In this document: positions 43,606-55,325 of the stretch, piece by piece
Position numbering within the stretch: the first letter of the stretch is position 1
Layout: each line of letters starts with the position of its first letter
Source of the DNA: Struthidea cinerea
Taxonomy: Eukaryota; Chordata; Aves; Passeriformes; Corcoracidae
DNA length: 64,000 bases
Reading direction: 5' to 3'
Assembly (NCBI GenBank): GCA_013397865.1
Contig: VZTI01004954.1
Coordinates: 238,373-302,372, forward strand
Notes under the pieces: generated by a model
What the model was told of the DNA's origin: nothing
What the model saw: the letters and a program-made list of their open reading frames with translations, nothing else
Databases searched by the model: none
Position numbers and translations under genes: made by a program

Positions 43606-46600
43606 ATGCCCACGGTGGTGGTGATGGACGTGTCGCTGTCCATGACACGGCCGGTGTCGGTGGAGGGATCTGAGGAGTACCAGCGCAAGCACCTTGCTGC
43701 CCACGGGCTCACCATGCTCTTCGAGCACATGGCCACCAACTACAAGCTGGAGTTCACGGCCTTGGTGGTGTTTTCATCCCTCTGGGAGCTGATGGTGCCC
43801 TTCACAAGAGACTACAACACGCTCCAGGTAGGGAGTGTGAACACGAAAGTAATAAACCGTCGGCATCTAAAGAAAAGTCAGCCAATTGCACCACCAAAGC
43901 ACGGTGAAATTGTGTGATTTGGTATCATCCTGTGCACAACGTCTTGAATTGAGTGGGTTTCCCTTATTTTAAGGGTAGGTGAAATCAGTGTGTTTGAAAC
44001 ATTTTGCTATTTTGCAAATTGTACTTCTGCAGGTGAGCACTGGAATGTGACTAGTTGACTTTAAAATGGGATGGAGTTAAAAATGAGATGGAGGAAAGGG
44101 CTGTCTGATGAAGCTCTACGAGTGGTTCTGTGATGTCCCTGTTTTTATGTGTAGTTGTTCGTTTGCTCCTGATAAATGATGCAGCTGACAGGACCATTTA
44201 GAAAGGCTTTGAGTCAAGTGATTTGGTAGAAAGAAGGTGCTGTTGAGAGTGTGTAGCAGTCAAAACAGTGAAGGAGTGAGAATAAGTGATTTTAGGCCTC
44301 ACAGATGTGGTGGGAAGTTGGGAGGAGGAAATGGAAAGGAGAAAGTCCAAGAGGAGAATTTCACATGCATGCAGTAAGGCACTGGAGCCTCTGAATCCAG
44401 TAAAAATTGTACATTTATGTCTGACCCTCATATTTGGGAGGAAATGACACATTGCTGTTGCAGGGCACCATGGCTTAGATTTGTCTATTGGACAAAGAGA
44501 TTTTAAAAGCTATTCTCTGTTATGTTTGCAGTTTAGCAGGTGAGTGCCAGTGCATCCTCTCTGATTTATTTTCACTTCCCTAAGAGCTCACTGGAGGAAT
44601 TCTGCAAGCCGAGAGCCCAACCAAGCTCCTTTAGCAAGTTCATCTCCCAGCTGCACATTGGTGATGCTGTGTTAAGTGTGAGGTTTTTACTTTAAGGAGA
44701 AAAGCTGTTTTATGGATCCAGATGCGAGTTTTGGATTTGTTACTCTCTCTGCCAAAGAGTTTTTGTGAGACAAACTCCTTGGGGTCTCTGAATCTCTGAG
44801 AAGTTTGAGCTGCTCTTGCACCTGCAAGGATTTTCTCAGCTAAATGTTTCCCATTAGATGTTGCCTCAGGTTTTCACTTTTTTAAGATATGCAGAGGTGT
44901 TTTTTCACTCTTAAAGAGCTGTGTTTATATTACAGATCCTTCCAAGTCAGCTGTCATTGCCTCATGATCTCATTCATCATTTCTTACACCTTTCTCCCTT
45001 TTTTTTCTTTGTGTCTCAATGGAGTTGTGTTACCCTGCAGAGCAAAGGTGCTGCCTTAGCACAGAGCCATGAGTGTCTGTTGGGTGTCTCCTGGCAGGGA
45101 TACTCCCCCAGCAATGACTGTGGTGTTTGTCTTTGCAGGAAGCCCTGAGTAACATGGATGATTATGACAAGACCTGTTTGGAGTCAGCACTGCTGGGGGT
45201 TTGCAATATTGTCCAGCAGGAATGGGGGGCAGCAATTCCTTGCCAGGTATGGCTGATTTCACTGTTTTAAGTTGACTGCATGTTTAGTTATCCCTGACAG
45301 GGAGATTGGAACTTGGTGATCTTCAAGGCCCATTCCAACCCAAGCCATTCTGTGATTCATTCTATGCCTGTGAGTTGCAGATAGAAATGTAAATGTAATT
45401 TGGAAGCTTGGAATACTCTCAGGCATGCTGGTGCTGCAAAAACACAAAGAATTAGTATTTTGGCTAAATCTGGAATATGAACAGAAGGTGATCTTTATAA
45501 AAATATTCAGCAGCAGGAAAAAATGAGACTGTTTCCTGCCCAACGTGTTATTGTAGTGCACTGGATTATAAAATGTGGCTCAGGAGCACTGTTGTGCAGG
45601 CCCGGTGTTTGATCTGGATGCAATCTGCTGTCCCAGGAGCCTCACTCCATTTGGAAAGGGTGTAGCCACATATGCAGGAACCTCTCCCCTCCAATCCTTG
45701 ATGCTTTCCAGGGCTTGTAACAATTCCAGCTCTCAACCAACAGCATGGGGCTCCACTGAGTGTGTTTTGATCTGACTTCTTTCCCAAATGAGTCATTTGC
45801 CATGCAGCTGCTCACACACTCCATTCAGCCCTCAAAGCTCTCAGCCGTCCAAATCTGCTGCCTCTTATTGGCAGAGTTTGCTTTTAACCCTCGGCTTTCT
45901 GAGACACTTGATTTAAGTTCAGTAATTTTGCAGCTCAGTGAGCTGAGAAGATGCCTGAAGCAATATTCCTTAAGGAGAAAAAGCATAGAGGTTTATTGCT
46001 TAGGCAGTGCTTCATCATCTAACACAGAAAAAAGGCACCTTGGGACAGCAAAAAATGTTCAAAGCAAAGAACAAGAAAGATACGAAAACCAAGCAGAGAT
46101 AGACCTCAACAATTTGGTCTCTCATTTGTGTCATGGCTCATTTTACTGGCACTTCACGTGCTGGGGTGGTGAAGAGCACTGGGGAATGTACTGTGCAGTC
46201 TTGGAGTAGTGGAAAACATCACTGGTGAGCAACAGTTCTGAGGAGACTGCGAGAGAGACTGAGGAGGAAGAGAGAATACAAATCTGGATGTAGCAATTAG
46301 ACATGGAGTTCCAATTGGATTTGATTTTCCTTACCTAGCAGCCAGAAATTCTGCCTGCTGTTGCCATGCAGCATTGAAGGAGCAGCTCTTTACTCCTTTG
46401 GAAGTGACTGGGTCACAGTTAATAATAATCCCATTATTCAGTGTAATCTATTAGGTTTCCACAAGGATTGACTCTGGATGTGCAATTGAATGGAAAAGTG
46501 TGTATTCTTGCTATAGTAGTTCTGCTGCAAAATGTGAGCATACTGCAGCTGTATTTGCAAAGAACAAAGATCATTAATACTACGCTTTTTAAGGTTTTTG

Positions 46601-48298
46601 TGGCTTGTAGTGGAAGTTGAGTTGCTCTCCAGATTCTGCAGAAGAAATAGCTTTATCTTCCATCTGAAAATAAACCTGGGATTTTTGAGTCCAGCAGCAA
46701 TAGGCTGTGTAGTCACTGTGCTTCTAGTGTACACTTAAAAATGAAATGTATGAAGTCCAAATTTTAGTGCAACTGCCTGATGCCAAGAAAATGCTTATTT
46801 GCCATGCACACAGTCTAAATCACGAGGGTTCAATCTTCAATTTCCCATTTATATGGGTTTTTTTCTGGAAATTTTACTCACAGTTCTTTGACCAGCTCAG
46901 TGGAGGAAATCCGGTGGGAGCAGGGATTTTCAGTAGGAGCACATGCTGCAGGAAGGCTCCGGCAGTGTGTGGGTGTTCATGTGCCCCCTGCAGCTGGAAG
47001 TGTCTCACCTGTCCCCTCTCACTGCAGATTGTCCTGGTCACCGACGGCTGCCTGGGCATCGGCAGAGGCTCCCTGCGCCACTCCCTGGCCACTCACAGCC
47101 AGCGCAGCGAAAGCAACAGGTTCCCACTGCCTTTCCCGTTCCCATCCAAGCTCTATGTCATGTGCATGGCCAACCTGGAAGAGGTGATGTCTTATTATGA
47201 TGTCTTTGTTGCATTGGATAATTGTTGGTCTTCTCTGAACTAACGACCAGGTCAGCACAAAACATGTGTTGATGTTCTTGTGCTTAAGGTTTAGTTGACA
47301 TTCTGGTGCTTAGTTATTGGGTGAAAGATAATTTAAGATTTATTATTGCACTATTATTATCTACTGCTACTGCATTATTATCATAATCTTTGTAAATCAT
47401 GTCAGTTTCTCCCTGGGGAATATTATGGAATTTTAATTTCTCCATTTATATTATTACTGTATTAATTACATTGAATGCTTTTGGGGCTCTTCTTAATCTA
47501 CAATTAAATTCTTGAATAAATGACTTGTGTTGCAAAGATGCTCAACACTTAAAACACAGTAGCTGTATGTAGAAATGTGAGAGGGCGAAACTAAAGTCTC
47601 CAAGCCAGTGTTCAAACCAGCTTCCCTTAGTTTTGAAGGAAAGGTGTCAATTTTCTTCCTCCTTTCTCTTTCTCTTTCAAATTTCAATCCCAGCTTTAAA
47701 AACCTTCACAGGAGTTGGAATTCTGCTGCATAAGCACTGTTTAAAAAGAAGTCTATTTGACTAATATTCCTTAGATTAGGTTTTATTAATAGCATTGCCT
47801 TTGCTTTGACACCTGTATTCTTGTGTCCTTCACAGAAGGGTTTTCTGCTTAGGTATCAATTAGATATCTCAGTTTCATGGTCTCTGTCAAGGATGATCCT
47901 TTTGATTAAGCTGGTGGATTGAAGCACTGTTTATGTATCAAAATAGCTGGGAAGATATTTAAAATAAATCTTCTATTTCTGATAAGTAATAAGAGAACAT
48001 TGCCTGGGAGACAAAGAATGTTGGTTTATTTGGAAAGGAGAGAGATAACAAAAAGTCATGGGAGCATCCAGTCAGATGCTCTTTGCTGTGTTGTGTATAT
48101 TTTCATTAAAAATACTGGTTAGTACAAAAGAGGATAAAAAGAACACTCAACAAAAATATTTCCCTTTATTTTTTTGCAGCTTCAAAGCACAGATTCCTTA
48201 GACTGCCTGGAACGGCTCATTGATTTAAACAATGGGGAAGGGCAGATTTTCACCATTGATGGTCCCCTGTGTCTGAAGAATGTGCAGTCCATGTTTGG
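43606..48298 (+). CDS. INTS14: INTS14 VWA-domain exons
   Basis: Four exons, residues about 1-202. Landmarks: MDVSLSM (metal-ion-dependent adhesion site), LTMLFEHMATNYKLEFTALV, FTRDYNTLQ, DDYDKTCLESALLGVCNIVQ, QIVLVTDGCLG, FPFPSKLYVMCMANLEE and LERLIDLNNGEGQIFTID. The start ATG has G at -3 and is the first ATG of the exon that opens at 43553. This domain pairs with INTS13 in the known heterodimer. Confidence 0.93.
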
Positions 48299-51200
48299 GT
48301 GAGTACACTTGTAGATAACAGGCCTTTGGGAATGTTCCCAGTTAGTATCTTGAAAGGAAAACAAATATAATAAGAAATCTGGTGATATGAGATGTTCTAA
48401 TTAAACTTTTTTTTTTTTTTTAATGATCTTGTTAACTGTAATTTCATCTTGGCCTTCACTGGTTATGGTCAATACTTATTTTAGTCATTGCAACCAAACC
48501 ATAGCATCTGTTTAGGCTTGGCAGATAGAAGACAGTAATTTCCATAATTATTGTTCATTTGCCATCAGTGGGATAATGCTGCTTTGTTTCATAATTTAGC
48601 AACACTAGAACTGTTGAATTAACTGTTGTTAGAAAAGGTTTGGGAGCTAAGTTAGTGTGCTTTAGACAAACTATTTTCATTTGATATGTATTATGTTTTC
48701 CTTAATAACTGTGTTCTAGAAAGCTAATAGACCTGGCTTATACACCATTCCATGCTGTCCTCAAGTGTGGCCACTTAACATCTGATGTGCAAGTATTTCC
48801 CAGACCAGAGCCTTTCATTATAGATGAGGAAATAGACCCCATTCCTAAAGCAATTAATACAGGTAACAAATCTTTGATTGCTTTTTTACTAAAATACATT
48901 TGATTTCTGCCCTTCCACTACCTCCTCTCATCCTGTGTAATTATTGCTTCATCCACTTTGTCTCTGCAAGGATCAGTCACTGGCTGTGTAATTTTTTGGT
49001 GTATGCATGACACCAGGGGACAAAAATATCATCCTACTTCATCCTTGTGTGCCTGGAAAAAGGACTGGAGTAGCACAGAGGCACTTTTAGAGCTCAGGGT
49101 GCCAATTTCTAGGGGTAGAGACTGGAAGACAGCCACAGGCTGCTTTCCATGAACACCCTCATAAGCTTCAGGGAGGAAGAATTATTTTTAAAAACAACTG
49201 TGCAAAGCAAAACCTTCCCAGCCTTCCCATTAGTGGAAACAGCTCCCATGAGCAGCAGGTATTTGGTTTTTCTCCTTTGGACTTTGTAAGATGGCAATGG
49301 ATTGTGTACAGTATAAATATCATGGTGCCCAATTCTGTAATTGTCCAGCAGCACAGCTTGTGGCAGCAGTATGTGTGTGCTGAGAGTCATGTTCTCATCT
49401 TCAAAAGTTGTGTGTTTTATGTATTTCTAACTTATTAACACCTTTACACCAGTTGAGTTTGGGTTCTCCTGTGCTACCTTTTGTCATTGCTTCAGAAAAC
49501 CTCATGGTATAAGAAGTGGTTATGTTAAGTTGGTTCTGAATGCATTTGAGCTATTTCCAAATATGACTTAAACTGTCTTAAATCTGATTACAATCTGTTG
49601 TTTCCCTGCAGATCTAGAAATTGTTGGGTTTGTAGATATTGCTGACATTTCCAGCCCTCCTGTCTTGTCCAGACACTTGGTACTGCCCATTGCGCTTAAC
49701 AGAGGTGAGCAAGTTGGGTTTATTTCAGCAAAAACTACTTTAAGCTTCCCTTGTAATGTGGTTTAGACTGGGAGCACAGGTTTTCTGCTTTATCAAAATA
49801 CCAGATGTCATATTTGTGTGAATGCATTGAAATTAAAACCTTGACCACAAGCTCTCTTATTTTGCATACTGTGTTCTTTGGGAAGTTCATAGAGGGACCA
49901 GGGTCCTTACAGCATCATTATTAATAGAACATGCTAAACTTACAGTTCAGAATAATAATGAGCCATGAAGTATGTGGTGCAAGATGAATATTTAATGTCC
50001 TTGAGTACAATGCAGTGGAATATTTATGTATCATTATTGTGCCACTTTGCCCAAGCAGTTCATTCTGCAGCTGTTTGTTCTGCAAAAGTATTAATTAACT
50101 CTTGCAGGCAGACAGTAAAGGGTGGTGTCCTGGAAACAGAGGTCATGTGTTTGAATTTATTCTCTTGTTCTCTCTTTGTTTGCTTTTATTCTTCCCCAGA
50201 AGGGGATGAGGTGGGACCTGGGATCACAGATGACACCGAAGATGAGAATTCAGCTAATCAGATTGCTGGGAAAATCCCCAACTTCTGTGTTTTATTACAT
50301 GGCAGCCTGAAAGTGGAAGGCATGGTGGCTCTCGTCCAGTTGGGGTATGGAGTTGGATGTCTGCCTGAAAAATCTCTTACTTTGCTCATTTAGGCTTTAT
50401 TTATAAATTAGGCTTATTTATATCTGTATTCTGTGCAGAACTCTGCACTGCTAGACAAAGCTGTGCATTTTTAATTGCAGATTTGTTTCTGTCAGTACAA
50501 ATTGCAAACACTGAGCCTCCACACAGGGAGAGGGAGGCACATTCTAGGCAGAGAGGTGGAAGTTTTTCAGCCTTTGTAGATTTGCTCTTTCCCCCAGTAC
50601 AAATTGCAAACACTGAGCCTCCACACAGGGAGAGGGAGGCACATTCTAGGCAGAGAGGTGGAAGTTTTTCAGCCTTTGTAGATTTGCTCTTTCCCCCAGG
50701 CCAGAGTGGTATGGAATGCTTTATTCACAAGCTGATAGCAAGAAGAAATCAAACCTCATGATGTCACTCTTTGAACCTGGTCCTGAGCCCCTCCCCTGGC
50801 TGGGGAAGATGGCACAGCTTGGCCCCATTTCAGGTACTGGTCACTCCTCTGAGTAACTCTTACACATTCAGTGTTGTGTGAATGATCTTGCCAATTCTTA
50901 GTTGCTAAGTCTATATTTTCGTTTTTCTCCCAGATGCAAAAGAAAATCCTTATGGGGAGGATGACAATAAGAGCCCTTTCCCTTTGCAGCCCAAGAACAA
51001 GCGCAGCTATGCTCAGAATGTCACTGTCTGGATCAAACCCAGTGGCCTCCAGGTAATGATCCAGGTTCTGCTGCTTTACCTGGAGCAGCAGGAACCATCT
51101 TAACAGGAATTGCAGTCTGTGCATGTCTTACCCATTTAATGTAATTGCTTTATTGCTTTTCTTTCATTTTTATAAACACTGCCTCTTTACAATGTCATGA

Positions 51201-52636
51201 TTAAAATGCAATCAGAAAGTATAGCTTGTTTAATGAGAGCTGTGTCTCCAGTGGAGCATCTGGCTTGGTTTATTGGATTCAGTATAATTACCAGTTATGT
51301 TTCAGCCTTTGTGAGCTGCAGTCTTATCAATGGTCAGGATAATTTATCCATAAAGAGTTGGGGGTTGTTCTGCAGCTTCCCCCAGAAGCTGCCAAGATTT
51401 TTTTTTTTTTTTCCCTCTTTTCTGCAGACGGATGTACAGAAGATCTTGAGAAATGCAAGGAAACTCCCTGAAAAAACACAAACCTTCTATAAAGTGAGTA
51501 ACATTCCAGGCTGGCCTAAGTTTCATCCATAGTGATGGTGGTGCATTTGACAGAGGAACCACACTGTGTGTTCTGTGTGGGCTTGTAGTGCTCTGCAAAA
51601 ACTTACAGACTGGTTAGGTGAGACAAGGGAGTCTGATTTCCATGGTCTGGTTCCATGCTCTGCCACCACATTTTCTGGCAGGGTGGCAGAGACGTGTCAT
51701 GTTTACAAGTACCCCTCATGAACCCTGCTACTTCCATGGTGAACTTCTATGCTGTTGTCCAGGCAGAAATAAACTGAGGGATCAGAGAGGAATAGGAATG
51801 CAGATGTCATTCTGAGTCTGAAAATGTCTCCCATTTTATCTACAAATGAAGCAGAAAAACACAAAACTCCAGGCACATTTGGCCACATCATTATAATCCA
51901 TAACCAGACTGTAGCTGGAGGTAATTATTCCTCTTGCAAGCTTAGGGCTGAAGCAGTTTGGTATTGCAGCCTCCAGAGACCTGAAGAATGAATACCTTGC
52001 CTAAGTGCACATAAGCACTGTTCAGTTTAGAGAGAAGAAAAATCAATGTATCTGCATTTTACTGGACACTGTGGTTAAAGGCAGCAGTCAGTCAGTGAAG
52101 CCTAAGCTGGAGCCCTGCTGGGACACAGACAAAGCAGGCAGGTACAATAGCTGAATGCACAAAAGGAAGAAGTGGAGATTTATAGGAAAGGATCGGAGGA
52201 AAACCACTGTTTAGTTGTGCCACTATCATCATCTTCAGCCCTGAAGCATTTTCTATCTGTGAGCAACTGGGCAGTTGCCAGCAGCTGCACTGTGAGTAAC
52301 GTCACCTTTACGAACAGATACAAGAAACCCACGTTTGATGTCAAGGCTTGAAGTGGCTTTAAAAGAGGTTTTGTGTCTTTGCAGGAGCTGAATCGTTTAC
52401 GCAAGGCAGCTCTGGCCTTTGGCTTCCTGGAGCTGCTGAAGGGCGTGGCAGACATGCTGGAGCGGGAGTGCACCCTGCTCCCCGACACCGCACACCCCGA
52501 TGCCGCTTTCCAGCTCACACACGCGGCCCAGCAGCTCAAAGTGGCAAGTACTGGAGCCTCAGAATATGCTGCCTATGATCATAACATTGCTCCTCTGCAG
52601 ACAGACTTTTCCAGTAGCAGCACTGAGAGAATGTGA
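43606..52636 (+). CDS. INTS14: INTS14 (VWA9), Integrator complex subunit 14, complete
   Basis: Subunit of the Integrator complex that processes snRNA 3' ends and attenuates RNA polymerase II transcription; in known complexes it forms a module with INTS13 and INTS10 in the nucleus. Coding exons: 43606-43827, 45139-45246, 47028-47183, 48180-48298, 48720-48862, 49612-49704, 50200-50344, 50700-50833, 50934-51052, 51428-51493, 52385-52636 (TGA). They sum to 1557 nt, giving 518 residues, the same length as the human protein as I recall it. The N-terminus MPTVVVMDVSLSMTRPVSVE is a von Willebrand A domain with a DxSxS MIDAS motif (DVSLS), and IVLVTDGCLGIG in the third exon provides the later VWA strand. 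The C-terminus ends FSSSSTERM. All junctions are canonical and in phase. Confidence 0.96.
43828..45138 (+). other. INTS14 first coding-region intron
   Basis: 1.3 kb of unique sequence between donor CTCCAG|GTAGGG and acceptor GTCTTTGCAG. No repeat or RNA gene recognised. Confidence 0.7.
45247..47027 (+). other. INTS14 intron with CR1 tail
   Basis: 1.8 kb; holds the short CR1 fragment near its 5' end. The 149-codon open frame at 45760-46209 has no recognisable domain. Confidence 0.7.
45297..45366 (+). repeat. Short CR1 3'-terminal fragment
   Basis: About 70 bp: TTGGAACTTGGTGATCTTCA, AAGGCCCATTCCAACCCAAG and the tail CATTCTGTGATTCATTCTATG. Only the extreme CR1 3' end is present. Confidence 0.8.
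48720..52636 (+). CDS. INTS14: INTS14 central beta-barrel and C-terminal exons
   Basis: Seven exons, residues about 202-518. Landmarks: YTPFHAVLKCGHLTSDVQVF, PFIIDEEIDPIPKAINT, EIVGFVDIADISSPPVLSRH, an acidic insert EGDEVGPGITDDTEDEN, FCVLLHGSLKVEGMVALVQL, GPEWYGMLYSQADSKKKSNL, GPEPLPWLGKMAQLGPI, KRSYAQNVTVWIKPSGLQ, TDVQKILRNARKLPEKTQTF and a helical C-terminal end LRKAALAFGFLELLKGVADM. The exon at 50700 is preceded by a duplicated acceptor region. Confidence 0.93.
50496..50699 (+). repeat. Perfect 2 x 102-bp tandem duplication containing a 3' splice site
   Basis: Copies at 50496-50597 and 50598-50699 read identically from TACAAATTGCAAACACTGAG through GATTTGCTCTTTCCCCCAG. Each copy ends in a full polypyrimidine tract and AG; the second AG is the acceptor of the INTS14 exon at 50700. 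Confidence 0.95.
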
Positions 52637-53235
52637 AGTCTCCATTTTGGGAGCTTCTCTAGATTAAGGCTCAAGTGGTTCAAATTTTCTTCTGTTTACT
52701 TTTTAGGGCCTGTTCAATCACTGTTTGAAGGACTTCCCATCCAAACAGGGAAGTTTTGCATCAGTGCTCTCTACACAAACGTAGCTCATTTGTGGTGGCT
52801 TTAGTCAGACCTGGAAACTGTGGAAAGTGTCCCAAAGCCAATGATGGTGTTGGATGATGGGTGGAAGTTATTTGGTACATGCGAGGAGAAAAAAACAAAA
52901 TGCCATTGTAGGCAGCTCCTGGCTTTTGGCCTCCCCAAAATGCAGTTACTACGTAACTGAACTCGCTGGTAAGAGTATCCTAAAAGGCAGCTACTACATT
53001 TTAAACATCAACTTGATTAGTCCAAAGAAAAGATGTGAGAAGCACCCTGCAAGATCACATACAGAGCTGATTTTGGGGTGTTTGCCCTGACTTTATGCCC
53101 AACTTGACATACAGTCTGTACTGAGCGTTATCACTTGCATTGCAGGGCTTATGCTTGTGAAAGTAACTTAATCTTGGGACATGTGGTTTTTTTATTTGCA
53201 TAATACAAATAAAGAGTAATTCTTCATGAAAATTT
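52637..53235 (+). other. INTS14: INTS14 3' untranslated region (predicted)
   Basis: About 0.6 kb from the TGA to just past the AATAAA at 53208. No coding content. Confidence 0.65.
53208..53213 (+). promoter_or_regulatory. Poly(A) signal AATAAA of INTS14
   Basis: Only well-placed sense-strand AATAAA after the INTS14 stop, followed at about 20-30 bases by a T/G-rich stretch (AAGTTGGATTTGTTCC). Confidence 0.65.
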
Positions 53236-53414
53236 AAGTTGGATTTGTTCCATTTTCATAGCAACCAGGCTGTGTGGCCCAAAACACTGACCTGGTGAAG
53301 GCTCAGCTCCCAGCTGTTTATCACAAGTGAAATACCAAATTATACAAATTCTCAGAAAGTTGTATAATTTGAAGGAACAAACAACTGAACTAAAGCAAAT
53401 TTTGGTTGTAAATC

Positions 53415-53420
53415 TTTATT
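53415..53420 (-). promoter_or_regulatory. Poly(A) signal AATAAA of HACD3
   Basis: TTTATT on plus (AATAAA on minus), about 1.9 kb beyond the HACD3 stop and about 200 bp from the INTS14 signal, facing it. Confidence 0.55.
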
Positions 53421-54216
53421 AATAGAAACACATTCTTTCTGAAGGACTAAAATTCAGTAGTGTAAGATCCATGACAGCTTGCACTAGGTACCACAATTTC
53501 ACTGATGAATACATATGGATTTCATAACAGAAGTTTAAATGCCCAGCGGAGAAATTAAAATTTGAAAATGATCCTTGCTGTTCTGTTACTCAGCTAATTC
53601 AACATTTTCACATACTTCAAACATAGGTACAGTGTGCGCTAAGTGAAATATTGTGTAAATAGTGCTCAACTCTCCTGAGTAAAGTAGGCTGTGCATCTCC
53701 CGATGAGAAGTTGTATCACGGCTCTTATTGACAACACAATTTGTGAAATGCAGCGTGGAGCTTGTCCTGCTTCTTTCTTAAAGTCTCCTTATAACACTAT
53801 TTCCTTTCCTCTACAGTAACAAGCACTGGGTCCATATCACAAACCTTCTGCTGTTTGTTACTTATAATACATATAAAATAATTTTTTGGAGGGTTCATAT
53901 TGTTTTACAGTAGAAAAAGATAAATAGTAACACAGCACTAAGCTAATCTCAGCTTCAGTGTCTGTTCTGGATTGCTGGCATTGCTCTGCAGTGCCCTGGG
54001 GCAGTGGCAGTTGGGAAACAACCTGTTCATAACCACAGTACAGTTTAGAGTAAACTTTCTGTACATTTCAAAACTGGATTAAAGAGGCCAGAGGAATCTG
54101 GGATTAGCTATGGGAGGCTCAGTGTGAAGAAGGACATGCTGAAATAAAGTCAGCTGAGCCAAAGGTTTCCAGGTGAGCACAGCAGATGACCTGAAACGTG
54201 GGGGGAGCTTCTCTTT

Positions 54217-54238
54217 GGTGGTGGTGGTGGTGGTGGTG
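54217..54238. repeat. (GGT)n microsatellite
   Basis: About seven uninterrupted GGT units on plus, (ACC)n in the HACD3 3'UTR transcript. Confidence 0.9.
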
Positions 54239-55325
54239 AAAGCAAGGAAAGAGAAAAGGGTCCTTCAAACCCTGTGTGGGATCTCCCTTACTAAGACTTG
54301 ATATGTGCTATCTAAATAATACAGTCTATTTGCCCCACTGTTCCATCCCACCAGGGGCCAGTCAAACCATACACACCAACTTCTCTGCTGCACCCCTAAG
54401 TGCAGGTAGAAAAGCGATTTTGCTGCCTCGCTGAAGGCTATAAATACAGGAACCACAGCTCTGCCAGGATGTATCAGAGGGGCTCCATCTCCCATGAGAG
54501 TTCCACATTCTCCCTTTGCATGGGTGGGATAGAGTTCTGTTGGGGTTCACATGCCAGGGGAAAGCTGGTACCTACGTTCCCTTGTTTTGTTATGTTTCAG
54601 TGCTTGCTCAACCAACCAGGAAGCATTTCTGCCCTCAGTGGCAGTTTCCTTTCCCTAATGAGTGGATAGATGTGTTGCTACAGGAAGACACATTGCTATG
54701 GTCCACACAGAGCTCCTATTCTGTTAAGGCTCAACTGGAAACAGACTAAGTTGGTAGCATTTAAATCAGCATTAGCTACTTCCAGTTTTAATTCTGCACC
54801 ATCAATAATGCTGCAGAAGAAAAAGGGGGGTATGTGCTGAGCAAGTTTATCCCAATGGTTGATAAACACCCAAACACTGCACAGTGGTCTCCGACTGTGC
54901 CTCCTCCTGCCATCAAGATGCATCCCAGGAACAGCACAGGCCAGCTAAGAGCATATCCCAACATCAGAAGCCCTATCTGCATGCAATATTGAAAGAGCTA
55001 ATCTCCAATTAAAAGATAAAACACTATTTCTAGTTAGTGCTGCTCCACTGATTATAAGCATATCATATGCAGATAATAGGATTTCTTTCTAATATGCTGG
55101 TTGACAGGATACAAGTTTAAATGTCCAATGGTAAATGCCATGCATAGATGATGGAAAGGGAAAAAATCCAGTACAAGGGAATGTTACCTGAATTCACTAT
55201 GAAATCATGAAATCTAGCGTGGTCATTTCATTTTACAAAATTCTTTGCATTACAGTGGGTAAAATCGTAAGAATTAGAGGCTTATCTTGTCCTCAAGTGA
55301 GATAAGAAAGCATTGCAGTCCTCCT

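Larger units (their letters stand above)
53400..55325 (-). other. HACD3: HACD3 3' untranslated region (predicted)
   Basis: About 1.9 kb between the HACD3 stop (55328-55326) and the minus-strand AATAAA at 53420-53415. It contains a (GGT)n tract and no supported coding sequence. Confidence 0.6.

Noticed and set aside
42974..43648. 224-codon minus-strand open frame across the INTS14 promoter
   Set aside because: GC-rich CpG-island DNA is poor in stop codons, and the frame covers the INTS14 start exon in antisense with no recognisable domain.
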